The notes beneath the pieces are model-generated. The model saw only the letters and a program-made list of their open reading frames with translations. It was not told the DNA's origin and did no database searches. From Tritrichomonas musculus (Eukaryota > Parabasalia > Tritrichomonadida > Tritrichomonadidae), in contig JAPFFF010000002.1 of NCBI GenBank assembly GCA_039105265.1, positions 8,618,001 through 8,682,000 on the forward strand: a stretch of DNA of 64,000 nucleotides, read 5' to 3'. This document shows positions 50,268 to 60,079 of this stretch, in pieces (positions within the stretch are counted from its first letter, which is position 1; each line of letters begins with the position of its first letter). A program made the translations under genes and the position numbers.

Positions 50268-50421
50268 TCAAGAGTTGTTTTGATTTTGAATTTCCAATGT
50301 TTTTCTTCTTAATAATTCATTTTCTTGCTTGATCTTCTCAATATTTGCAGAAATGTCTTTTTCTGTCTGTGATCTGTTTGATCTCAATTCTTGGTTTTTG
50401 TTTTCAAGTTTTTCAATTTAA
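50268..50421 (-). pseudogene. Coiled-coil gene fragment
   Basis: A 50-codon open stretch on the minus strand reads EKLENKNQELRSNRSQTEKD and continues to LRRKTLEIQNQNNS before a stop. Stops lie upstream and there is no start codon. It resembles the coiled-coil tail of a larger gene, left after loss of the rest. Confidence 0.5.
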
Positions 50422-50795
50422 TCACTTAATTAGTTGATTTCTATGGCACAAGGTCAATATTGGCCTTAACTGCAAAAGGCGATTACGATTTCCCAAATAT
50501 CTTCAAATTTAAATTTGTATATATTTTATGCTCAATATCATTAATGAAATTGATATCATTAAATTGCCAATATATAACTGTTCAAAAACCTTAATTCAAA
50601 GAGAAAAGATAAAAAGAATACATTTCATCATTTTCTTTGCTGTTGTTGATATAAAAGATGTTAAGTCACTAAATAATAAGCGATATCAATCATCAGTACG
50701 TTTTTTGATATTGAAAACAAAATAAAAACTAATGATTTTTATCAAATTTACAATATTTTTCATATAACATTTCTGATATAATAACAAAAAGCATA
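50422..50795. other. Intergenic, no supported gene
   Basis: A 65-codon frame at 50528-50725 begins with ATG but has no recognisable motif, so it is not called. Confidence 0.4.
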
Positions 50796-51157
50796 ATTTA
50801 TGAGGTGATGTGAAATTGGGTTGTGACCATTTATGTCCATAAAAAGTGGCATACCTAAATTTTCTTTTTCAGAAACATAGGCAAGCCGATTATTTCTTCG
50901 TCATTCACTCGAAACAAGATATAATGTGTAATCATGACCACACACTGCTGAGATTAGTTGGCACTTTCTGTTTTCGTTGTCAAGAATATAAATTGACTGA
51001 ATATCTTTGCGTGATTATCAAATACTGAATAAGATTGCAGTGAAGTAATATTAAGAGTTGAATTTAAGGGAGGGCTTACACAAGGTTCATAATTAATTTC
51101 CTTACTTAATTCTTTGCCAAGGCTGAAGTATTTGTTGTTTCAACTGATTATCATTAA
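50796..51157 (-). pseudogene. Partial copy of the RCC1/pseudokinase gene 5' end
   Basis: Strong nucleotide match to about 45310-45827. Two segments are missing relative to the source: about 80 bp, bounded in the source by GTGAAA at both edges, and about 90 bp, bounded by TG. Point changes are few. The copy contains the start-codon region of the parent but no complete frame. Confidence 0.85.
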
Positions 51158-51277
51158 AATTTGAAATTGTTTATGAAAAAAAAGGGCTATATGCTCTGAA
51201 AAACAATTTATGTTTAATAATGAAACTAATTGAGCTCTAGAGAAATACATTATTATTTGTCATTCAATCATTCTTTG

Positions 51278-51312
<35 letters not shown>

Positions 51313-51365
51313 AACAAATCGATTTGTTAAATTTGACCAAATAATCTGCTAAAAAGTTAATCAAA
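51158..51365. repeat. Rearranged copy of the ankyrin-gene upstream region, with an A33 run
   Basis: 51186-51208 matches 46241-46261 in the same orientation. 51211-51352 matches about 46268-46375 in inverted orientation (for example TTAATAATGAAAC at the left is the complement of the source's GTTTCATTATTAA). The source's T9 run is an A33 run here (51278-51310). Confidence 0.8.
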
Positions 51366-53408
51366 AAATGTCTTTTAAAAATTTTTATTGAGTTTAATTT
51401 TTAGAAAATACCTGTAAAAAAGGAAGTTTATAGCCTTAAGTTTAAGAATTGCTCAAAATCAAACCTAGATTCCAAATTTAATTATTTGGATAACGTTTTT
51501 TGCTCGAATTAAGATTCGAGCACTTCATCGACCGGAGACCGTTTATTTGCGCAAGTGTGTCTGAGTTTCTTTGATTATTTTTCTTTATTTTTTTATTTTA
51601 TAATTTTTTATATATGTTAAGTGCGGAACTTTTATCCATAGGTAAAAAAATAATCCAAAAAAAGTGACAGTTTAAAAAGACTATATTTAACTTGTGTATT
51701 TTTATAAAAAAAATAAAAAATTAAGCTGGTTTTCGATGTTGTATTCATAGAAAAATGAATTTACTTTTGTTTTTAGAAGATATTTTGATAATAAAATGTT
51801 TTTTTTCTAAAAAAACAAGCATTTATTAAACCACCTGAAATATATGAAAAAAAAGAAAAAATGTTGCTTTTTAAAAAACCATTTTTTCATACTACCATCA
51901 AGAAATTTGACTTTTTTCTTAGTATAATTTCAATATATGATCATATATTTTTTGAATTCTATAACTTTTTTATGTTTTGCAAATTCAATATATCGGTCAT
52001 ATTTGAATGTAAGATTTTGAAAAACCGCTCAAATATTCTGAAATTTGAATCCTCCTTTGAAATTAAACAAAATTATTTGAGAGGAGAATGTAAATGCTTT
52101 CTAAAACATTCCAGTAAATAATTAAGATAATATCATTATTACCATTATATTATTCACTCCAAAGTGGAAATGATATATGATATATTTTTGAGTTATAAAA
52201 AAGAAATATGGCTATTATTAAGAATATTATTTTTCACTAACATATAATTTTCTAATCAAACTCATAATAAAGATATATTAACACCATTTTTATTAATTTT
52301 ACATATTTACTTCGAAATTTTAGTTTTTATTATAATATTTTAATTATTTAATTTATTTCAAGCTTGATATTTTATGTAAAAAACAGTATTATTACTAAAT
52401 AATGAGTACATATATATGTTATAGATGAGTTAAAAATCTTATTATACATTAAATTATAGTAAAAATAAGAAATCCATCTTATTTTGTCGATTATTTCTAT
52501 TAAAAAAGGGTTTTTTAAATTTTAACACAAATTTATTAACTCATATGTATTGTTGAAATAATATAACTATTAATTAAATATTAATATTTAATTCAGATTA
52601 GAATTAAGCTATGGATTATTTGTTCAATTGATATAATTTCCCATAAAATTTTCAAATTATTTATAATATTATATTACTAATATTATTAATTTATATTTAA
52701 ATGTAATGAGCTGGTACAAATTAAAATATTCAATAATATATAATATTGATTTTGTATATTTTACAAATTATATTTTCAATTAAAAATCGGTTATTAAAAA
52801 CCTTATTTGAATGGCTGACGAATAAGATAAATAACTTTTTGAGATATAAGTTATTTCAAATTTAAGTTATTAATATATTGAATTTTTTTTTTTAATATCT
52901 TCTTAAATTAAATATATATTGGCATTAAATATAATTCTTTCAAAAAAACTTCTCTTTTTCAATGAATACTATAAAAATATTTTTTTCCAAAGTTATCAAA
53001 AAAGTGCCAAAAGGATAAAATACCTTATCCAAATTTTTGTTGAAATTATAATTAAATATGATATCATTGTCAATGATATTCTGATTTTATTTGGTCAAGA
53101 AAATTGAATATTTAAATTGAAATTTGAAAATTTGAAAAATGCTTTATTTAAATGACATATTATTTTACAAAGATTCGAATAAAAACCAGAAATTTTTATT
53201 GAATGAAAAAGGTTATCTCATGAAAGAACAAATATGTTCTTCACAAGCTTTAGATAAAAGATTTAGAAATCCTTTATGAAACTATTAGGACTAGAAAAAA
53301 AGTTGGATACGGTATTGATTGAAATTGGATAAATAATATGGGAAAGTTATTTTACTCGTAATATTTACGTGAAAAATTTATTTCCCATGAGGCTTCCGGC
53401 GTTCCTGA
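51366..53408. other. Long gene-poor gap
   Basis: 2 kb, very AT-rich. A short AAAAAAAGTGACAG stretch near 51658 recalls the end of the nested element at 31052, but no partner was found. Small frames at 51861-52121 and 52919-53107 have no start context or motif and are not called. Confidence 0.5.
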
Positions 53409-54044
53409 TTAGAATAAAGTTGAAATTTTTGTTGAGCCTAGATAGCTGCATTTATCAATTGGTGAAATGTAATCACTAAATGAGAGAATGTCGTAAAATT
53501 CTTCTTCAGAAATTCCAATATCAAAGTCATCATATTCATTATCATCAAAAAATGATGTTAGATCATCATCTTTGATTTGATCAATTGAATTTTTTTCTGC
53601 ACTGTCTTTTGTAGGGCTAGTTTTAGTTTGGACAGCAGGTGGTTGTGTTGCTTTCTTTTTATAGTATTTCTTATATGACATAGAATCTCGATTTAATCGT
53701 TCATGGTGCTTTTTATAACGCTTTCTAGAACTTGAAGTAAGTTCACGCCATCTCTTTTTGACATCAATACCATTTCGATCATTCAATAATTTAGAAATTG
53801 CAACCCATTTTGGACCCAATTCATGGTACTTCTTTTTGATTATAGAGTCTTCTTCTTTAGTCCATGGGTTCATATTAAGGCCTTCCTTTAGATAGTTCCT
53901 ATAACGATCACGACATTGTCGTGGTGTCCTGTTTTGGAGAATGTCTGCAATCTTAGACCAATTGCGATTGCCATTCTCAATAACAAAGTCCCTTAGGATC
54001 TGGTCTTCTTCTGGTGTGAACGTTTTTCTCTTCTTGTCTTCCAT
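53409..54044 (-). CDS. R2R3 Myb-type transcription factor (211 aa)
   Basis: Two Myb repeats fill residues ~8-105: KTFTPEEDQILRDFVIENGN with NWSKIADILQNRTPRQCRDR, then NPWTKEEDSIIKKKYHELGP with KWVAISKLLN and VKKRWREL. The first Trp of R2 is Phe, as is common in trichomonad Mybs. A basic region (SRKRYKKHHERLNR) follows and may be a nuclear signal. The tail (~150-195) is acidic (DDDLTSFFDDNEYDDFDIGI), fitting an activation domain. In T. vaginalis, Myb proteins of this size bind promoter elements of iron-regulated adhesion genes; the targets here are unknown. Confidence 0.93.
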   Translation of the reverse strand: MEDKKRKTFTPEEDQILRDFVIENGNRNWSKIADILQNRTPRQCRDRYRNYLKEGLNMNPWTKEEDSIIKKKYHELGPKWVAISKLLNDRNGIDVKKRWRELTSSSRKRYKKHHERLNRDSMSYKKYYKKKATQPPAVQTKTSPTKDSAEKNSIDQIKDDDLTSFFDDNEYDDFDIGISEEEFYDILSFSDYISPIDKCSYLGSTKISTLF

Positions 54045-54047
54045 TTT

Positions 54048-54052
54048 AGTGA
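54048..54052 (-). promoter_or_regulatory. Inr start site of the Myb gene
   Basis: TTCACTAAAATG on the minus strand includes TCACT, a full match to the TCA+1-Y-(T/A) initiator. The first base would be 54050 and the leader only 6 bases, normal for trichomonads. Confidence 0.7.
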
Positions 54053-55840
54053 AGTAACTTATTTAAAAAAATATAATTCAATAAAATATAAAAATTACTC
54101 ACAGAAAAAAATTCAAAAGAATCATTTAAAATAATATCAAACAAAAAGTGAAATCGAATAATTTACAATATCAATTCACATTTTTAATTTTCTTGGATTT
54201 ATTAAATATTGTGAATAAATATTATGGGTATATTAATATTAAGTAATAATAAAAAAAAACTTATTGTAAGAAACAATTATTTCTAAGAAAAAAAAAAACT
54301 TTTTGAATTTAGTTATATATCCTTTTATAACTTTTTGAGTTAGTTTTTTCGATGCTTTTTTTATATAATTATTGAATTGTTTTTTTCTATCTTCAGAAAA
54401 TTGATAAAATTCACAATGACTTGATTCAATATTTATTTGAATAATCTTTTCAGTTTTGATAAGCATTTTTTATAAAAATTCATTTAAATCTCACAACTTT
54501 CTATCCTTTATTGCTTAGGAAGATTCATTGTTTTTTCTATTATTATTTTTTTTTATGATATAAATGCATATACAGTTTTCTATTCTTTCAGTATTTTATT
54601 TTCCTTTCGTTTATGACAGAGAGGATAAATTCAATATAAAAAATAACGTTTCTATCCAAAATTCTGAAAAATTGAATTGAATGATTTTTATCGTTGTTTA
54701 AAGAATGGGGGTTCTCTTTGTAATATATCATCATTTATTTGTTTATTATATGATTAGTATAGATAATCATTAAATGATGAAATTAACATGATATCAAAAA
54801 TATAATTTTTGATATTACATATATATTTATTTTTAAGATTATAAAAAAAGATGTTTAAATTATCTTTTTGTATTTAACAATATAAGTATATTTTTTTTGA
54901 AGGTTATATGTTTTGATATCAAATACTATTTTGGGTATTTTGAAAGTTTATCTTTGAAACATGAAATATATCATGAATTAAAAAATATAAGAATATTTCA
55001 TGAATAATTTTTCATGAATAAATTTAAAGCATAATTATTTAAATTTAAAAAAAAAAGTATTTTTTTAAAAAAATTAATGCCAGGGAGTATTTTAATATAG
55101 CAATTATTTATTTCTTATTTATTGATTGCTTTTTAAGATTACAATAACAAAATATTATAATATTCAAATATATTTTTATTTTATAATCCAAATTTTGATA
55201 AAATGATTATTTGTTGACTCGTATTTATTTTTAAAAAGAAAAATTAATAAACAAAGAATTTTGATAATCAAAATAAGTTGATAAATATTCCATTCAAATT
55301 CTGATATGCTCACAAAATTTAATAAAATTTAGAAGAATACTTTGAAATGAATCAAAAATTATTAAAATGACTTTTACTCAATACTTTTTGCTAGTTTTAA
55401 TTATTTTCATATGTCAATCATTATAAATTGTGATAGATTATAATATTTTCATTGATATTTATAGATATTCAAGATATCATCATATTTTTTTAAATTTATT
55501 TTAGTATTTTTACTTTGTTGAACATATATTTTCATTCTTTTTTATTCAATTACCTAATTTTATGTAAATATTTCATTGTTATCATAAAACAAAGCATTAC
55601 CAATAAAAGCACTAATTGTAAATTAAAACTTTTTAAAAGAATTATTTGCAAAAGTTGGTTACACAAAAAGATGAAATATCACCTAATTTTTATTGAAAAG
55701 TTGTTTTAAATAAAATTACGATAAATTCAATTTTTTTTAAAAAAAAAAAAAATAAGAAAAATGGCCTAGAGCACTCCTCATTCAAAAAGTTATCATATCT
55801 TATTTTTTTTAAGGTGTAAAATGGCTTAAAAAATAAGAAG
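54053..55840. other. Long gene-poor gap
   Basis: 1.8 kb AT-rich. A 75-codon minus-strand frame (54239-54466, MLIKTEKIIQINIESSHCEF) has an ATG but ends in low-complexity Phe/Lys and is left as doubtful. No other gene was seen. Confidence 0.5.
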
Positions 55841-56136
55841 ATGTTCCACAGAGGATGACGACAATTCTATACAGATGATGACGATTCTCTACAGATAAAG
55901 AAGAAGATGCTCTACTGATGATGACGACAATTCTATACAGATGATGACGATTCTCTACAGATAAAGAAGAAGATGCTCTACAGATGATGACAATTCTCTA
56001 CAGATTAAGAAGAAGATGTTCCACAGAGGATGACGACAATTCTATACAGATGATGACGATTCTCTACAGATAAAGAAGAAGATGCTCTACTGATGATGAC
56101 AACGATTTTATACAGATAAAAAAGAAGAGGCTCTAT
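55841..56136. repeat. Satellite-like array of GATGACGA/TTCTxTACAGAT units
   Basis: Short units built from TTCTCTACAGAT, GATGATGACGA and AAGAAGAAGATGCTC follow one another with variation. A higher-order copy starting ATGTTCCACAGAGGATGACG occurs at 55841 and again at 56016, an offset of 175 bp. No frame stays open through it. It may be a decayed coding repeat (Asp/Ser/Thr-rich in one frame) or a minisatellite. Confidence 0.8.
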
Positions 56137-56644
56137 ATTAGATGAATAAAATTTTCAAACATTTAATCAGCTGATTTTGTTTATATAAAAGTTTTTCTCT
56201 TTATCTTTTTTTACTAATTTAAAAAAAAATCGGTTTAATGGTGAAAATATAATCGTCATGATAAATTTCCACTTTTTGAATGGGGTGGGAAATATTTTAG
56301 CACCCGGGTGTTTTTGGATTCCACCCAAAAAATTATCTTGCTTTTAATTAATTAATTGAAAAAGTAGGAGCGAGAAATAGAAAAAAAGCATAGAGTTTTC
56401 TTAATGATATAATTAGAAAAATTTTGTTTTCATATGATAAACAATTTAAAATGATATTTTATGCCATCATTCTTTATACCTAGCTTGTTCTTGAAAAGCA
56501 ATTCACAAAATCTGGACCTTTCAATTCATTTGAGAGAAATTCAAAATATTATTTTTTATTTTGATAAGTTTATTTTTCAGAGGTCCGGTTTTTGGACCCT
56601 TTTAAAATTAAATGCATATTTAAAAAATTCAATGTTTTTATTTA
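56137..56644. other. Intergenic upstream of the surface-protein tail
   Basis: Contains GCACCCGGGTGT (10-bp perfect palindrome, near 56311), flanked by TGGGGTGGGAA and GGATTCCACCC, which form an imperfect larger inverted repeat. Otherwise AT-rich. The reading frame of the following tail is open only from 56624. Confidence 0.5.
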
Positions 56645-57019
56645 ACATCTGAGCCAACTGAGCCACCTCAAACATCTGAGCCAACTGAGCCACCTCAAAC
56701 ATCTGAACCAACTGAGCCACCTAAAGCATCCGATCCTACTGAACCTTCATATTCATCAGATTCAACGGAATCTGGATCATCGGGTGACGGAAGCAGCAAC
56801 AGTAATGATAGCAAGAAGAAAGGATTTCTACATGGTGCAATCATAGGAATTGTTATTGGTGTCGTAGTTGTTATCGGTGTTGGATTATTTGTATTCATTT
56901 ACATGAAGAGAAAGAGGGCTTTTGTTTCTTCTACAGATGATGCTGTTCCATTACCACGCGCTGAAGAAGATAATGAGAATGAAAATGTCGAAACACCAAA
57001 GTTAGGTACTGAACTTTAA
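56645..57019 (+). CDS. Membrane-anchor end of a surface protein (5' part missing)
   Basis: 125 codons with no start Met. Three 27-bp repeats (TSEPTEPPQ) give a Pro/Thr/Glu stalk. A Ser-rich stretch follows, then a transmembrane helix (GAIIGIVIGVVVVIGVGLFV), a basic stop-transfer MKRKR and an acidic 35-residue tail ending KLGTEL. Type I anchors of this form end many trichomonad surface proteins (BspA-like, GP63-like). The upstream sequence in the same frame stops after seven codons, so the ectodomain is lost or lies elsewhere. I treat it as a gene fragment. Confidence 0.65.
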   Translation, partial: TSEPTEPPQTSEPTEPPQTSEPTEPPKASDPTEPSYSSDSTESGSSGDGSSNSNDSKKKGFLHGAIIGIVIGVVVVIGVGLFVFIYMKRKRAFVSSTDDAVPLPRAEEDNENENVETPKLGTEL

Positions 57020-58617
57020 TTATATATTTTATTTCGCACATTAATTATTCACTCTGAAGAGTTTATTAAAATTAATTTTTAAACAATTATTCTTTTTCTT
57101 CTTCTCTATAGAAAATTCATCATATGTGCTTTTTCATGATCCATTATCTTTTTTACTTAAAAGCGCTAAATTTTGTTTCGTATAAATATAGGTCAAATAT
57201 AGGTGAAATAAATTTTTTTGAAGCATATCGTTTAGCACATGCGTTTTACAGTGGACTAATTGAAAATTAAGTAGTAAGTTCCTTAATATATAAATACTGC
57301 TTATTTGATCAATTTGTAAAGTTTTTGAGTGCTCTCGTTTTTTTAATTTCTTTCAAAAATATGTTTTTTCTGAGAGGTGCACTTTCACCAATTTTTAACG
57401 TTCTCCTTCTCAATATTTATCGTATGAGAATTGTAACTTAAAGCCATTTGAAATATAGAAATTCTTTTTGATTTGCAATTTTACAATATTAATGTTTCTT
57501 AATTTATGATAAATAAATAACTATTTTTGTTTCTCAATTTTTTTATGATGAATAAATATTTGTTTTTACAGATAGCCAACACAGAGTTAATCCAAATTTA
57601 AAAAAAAAAAAATAAAACATGATATTGTATCTTTGATATTTTTTATCATCAATATTATTTTAAGATAATAATCATATAAAAATAATTATCATAGAGTGAT
57701 AAATATAATTATCACAAAAAATCGGATCTTAACCATTGCATCCGGAGATACGTCGATTTTTGAGGTTTTTCGATGATTTTACGATTTTTTTAAAAAAGCT
57801 GACATAATAAATACGTACACCTACAGGCATTCAGGAAAAATTTTATTAATTAATAGTTTATTATCTGTATTATAATATATCAGAATTTAAAAAATTCCAA
57901 CGCCACAATTTTGAAAAAAGTTTGTTTCAAGTTGCAACAAAAATTGAATGGGATTTCCTCTCAATTTTTGAAAATTGTTTTAACAATATCTCAGATTATA
58001 AGCAAAATAAATGATATGTTTTATAACAAAATATTATTATAATATGATTCTCTTTATTATATATTAGTTTCAAGAAATTTTCCAGAGTTTCCTACGTTCT
58101 TCTGTTACTTTTTGACCACCCTATAGTATTAGGTAGGCCCAGAGCTGCTCAGCCTACCCTCTTATTTACACATATACTCAATTTTCTTATTTTTAGCTTT
58201 TATTTATTTTTTTAATTATAAATATTTTCTTATTAATTTTCTTTTATTATCATTCTCTCCATTTTGTAAGAAATTTCTTCTCTCTCAAAAAGTGGGTGCT
58301 TTTTTGAATGAAATTTTTTTGTAGCCTTTTTAATTTTAATTATGAGTTATATCAATTATAAAGATATGATAACTTTTTGATTGCAACACTTATGTACTAT
58401 TTATAAAGTAAGCAAATCATGTTATAAAATGATGATTATTTTCAAACGAGAACGATTTTCATCATAATTGAATTTATTTATATATTTGAATAATTAATTC
58501 AAAAACTTAAACTTTGTATTTCAAAATTGAAATAAAAAATAACTTCAAATTCAAATTAATTGAAATATTGAGAATAAAGTTTTTTTTCATAAAAAATTTT
58601 TTACACATCAAATTAAA
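57020..58617. other. Long gap with possible transposon remnant
   Basis: No gene. 57720-58160 differs from its surroundings: it has GCATCCGGAGATACGTCG near 57740 and TTTTTGACCACCCTATAG near 58110, which recalls a Tc1/mariner end, followed by the 58132-58158 hairpin. No matching inverted end was found, so no element is called. Confidence 0.4.
58132..58158. repeat. 27-base hairpin matching one at 13125-13151
   Basis: GGTAGGC (58132-58138) and GCCTACC (58152-58158) with a 13-base loop: same arms, same loop length, different loop from the copy at 13125-13151. Confidence 0.7.
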
Positions 58618-59481
58618 ATGATGCTTAGAACAGAGACAGATGATGGGTATATGATATCCATTCCATACTCATTTCATGGGTACAGTTATGTTGACATTCT
58701 TGGAACCGGGTGCACATCTGTTGTATTTCTTTTTCAAGAACATATTTCAGGACAATTATTCTCAGCTAAAATAATTCCTAAAAAGTATATTGAAAAGAAG
58801 AATTTATATAAACAAATTAATACTGAAATAACTGTTTTACGAGAAGTTGATCATCCAAATATTGTAAAATTTCATGATTGCTTTGAATATACAAACGTGA
58901 ACAATGATTCATACGTTGTTATTGTTACAGAGTATTGTGAAAATGGAGATCTGTTTTCTTACACAAACGAATACGGATTTAAAGATGAATTACAGAAGAA
59001 AAAAATAATAAAACAGTTTCTCGAAGCTGTTAAATATTTACACAAAAAAGGAATTGCTCATGGCGATTTAAAACCAGAAAATATTCTTCTTGATTCAGAT
59101 TTAAATGCAAAATTGGCAGACTTTGGATTCACTAAAACAAACGAAATCGCTGGAGATGAAGCAAAAAGTGGAACATTATATTATGCTGCTCCCGAATTGT
59201 TCGTGAGAGGAGAATATAATACATTAAAAGCAGATATTTGGTCTATTGGAATAACATTGTATTGCTTAACACAGAGTTCATTTCCTTTCAGGAAAGGAAA
59301 TAAAAGAGAAATTGTCGACCAAATAGCGTCTCAAAAAATTAGACTAGCCAAAAGTACGCCAATTGCCCTCCGAAAAGTAGTTGAAAAATGCGCAACCAAA
59401 GCAGAAGATAGACCTAGCATTGATGAATTAATGGAAGATGAATATTTTCATTTGATTGAAAAACAATCTAATTGTTTATAA
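58618..59481 (+). CDS. Protein kinase, single domain, non-RD type (287 aa)
   Basis: The whole protein is a kinase domain of the CAMK/AMPK-like type. Glycine loop LGTGCTSVVFLF, Lys in FSAKIIPKKY, Glu in INTEITVLREVDHPNIVKFH, HGDLKPENILL, ADFGFTK, YAAPELFVRGEYNTLKADIW, then DRPSIDELMEDEYF at the end. All catalytic residues are present, but the HRD Arg is Gly (HGD, 59059-59067). Such non-RD kinases usually do not depend on activation-loop phosphorylation. No regulatory domain, so a partner may provide control. The stop overlaps TAAA. Substrate unknown. Confidence 0.93.
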   Translation: MMLRTETDDGYMISIPYSFHGYSYVDILGTGCTSVVFLFQEHISGQLFSAKIIPKKYIEKKNLYKQINTEITVLREVDHPNIVKFHDCFEYTNVNNDSYVVIVTEYCENGDLFSYTNEYGFKDELQKKKIIKQFLEAVKYLHKKGIAHGDLKPENILLDSDLNAKLADFGFTKTNEIAGDEAKSGTLYYAAPELFVRGEYNTLKADIWSIGITLYCLTQSSFPFRKGNKREIVDQIASQKIRLAKSTPIALRKVVEKCATKAEDRPSIDELMEDEYFHLIEKQSNCL

Positions 59482-60057
59482 ATGATAACGCTATGCTAAG
59501 CGGAATTATTGATAAGAAGAAAAGAAATGATTTTATATATAAAGTTTTATCTATCCTCATTTTTTTTATTTGCTTTTTTTTAGAATTCATCTTTACCAAA
59601 TAGTAATGAAAAAATGATTTAATCAGAAAGTTTACATATGGCATAAATACTAATTTTAGAAACCACAAAGGTATGTGGTTTAATAATATATATTTTAGAA
59701 ATTGGCTTATTGCTTTTTTTACAGTTAGTACTAGCAATATATATAACATAAAATAATAATATATTAATAATTGTAGAATATTCTAAAGAGTATCTATTAT
59801 ATTTAAAAATTTTCGAGATAAAAGAAGTTTTTTATCTTTTATATATAATTAGAAAAAATTCAAAAGAAAATTGAATGGTATGTTTTCAAAAAGTTTGAAT
59901 AAAAGAATAAAAAACAAAATATTCAGAAGTTAAAAAATATTCAGTATTGAATTTTTGTTTATATTCAAATAAATTATTCAATTTAATTCAATATAATTGA
60001 ACTCAATAAAAACAATTGTTTGACCTTGAATAAATATGCTTTCATACTTCCTTCATA
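59482..60057. other. Intergenic, AT-rich
   Basis: No supported gene. A minus-strand frame here is low-complexity Ile/Leu/Lys and is not called. Confidence 0.5.
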
Positions 60058-60062
60058 TCATT
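60058..60062 (+). promoter_or_regulatory. Inr start site of the CH-domain gene
   Basis: ATCATTTTTT contains TCATT. The predicted first base is 60060, with a 20-base leader to the ATG at 60080. Confidence 0.6.
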
Positions 60063-60079
60063 TTTTAAAAAAAAAACCA

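Noticed and set aside
60020-60079. Upstream start for the CH-domain gene
   Set aside because: The codon at 60020 is TTG, and the initiator at 60058 would leave it untranscribed.
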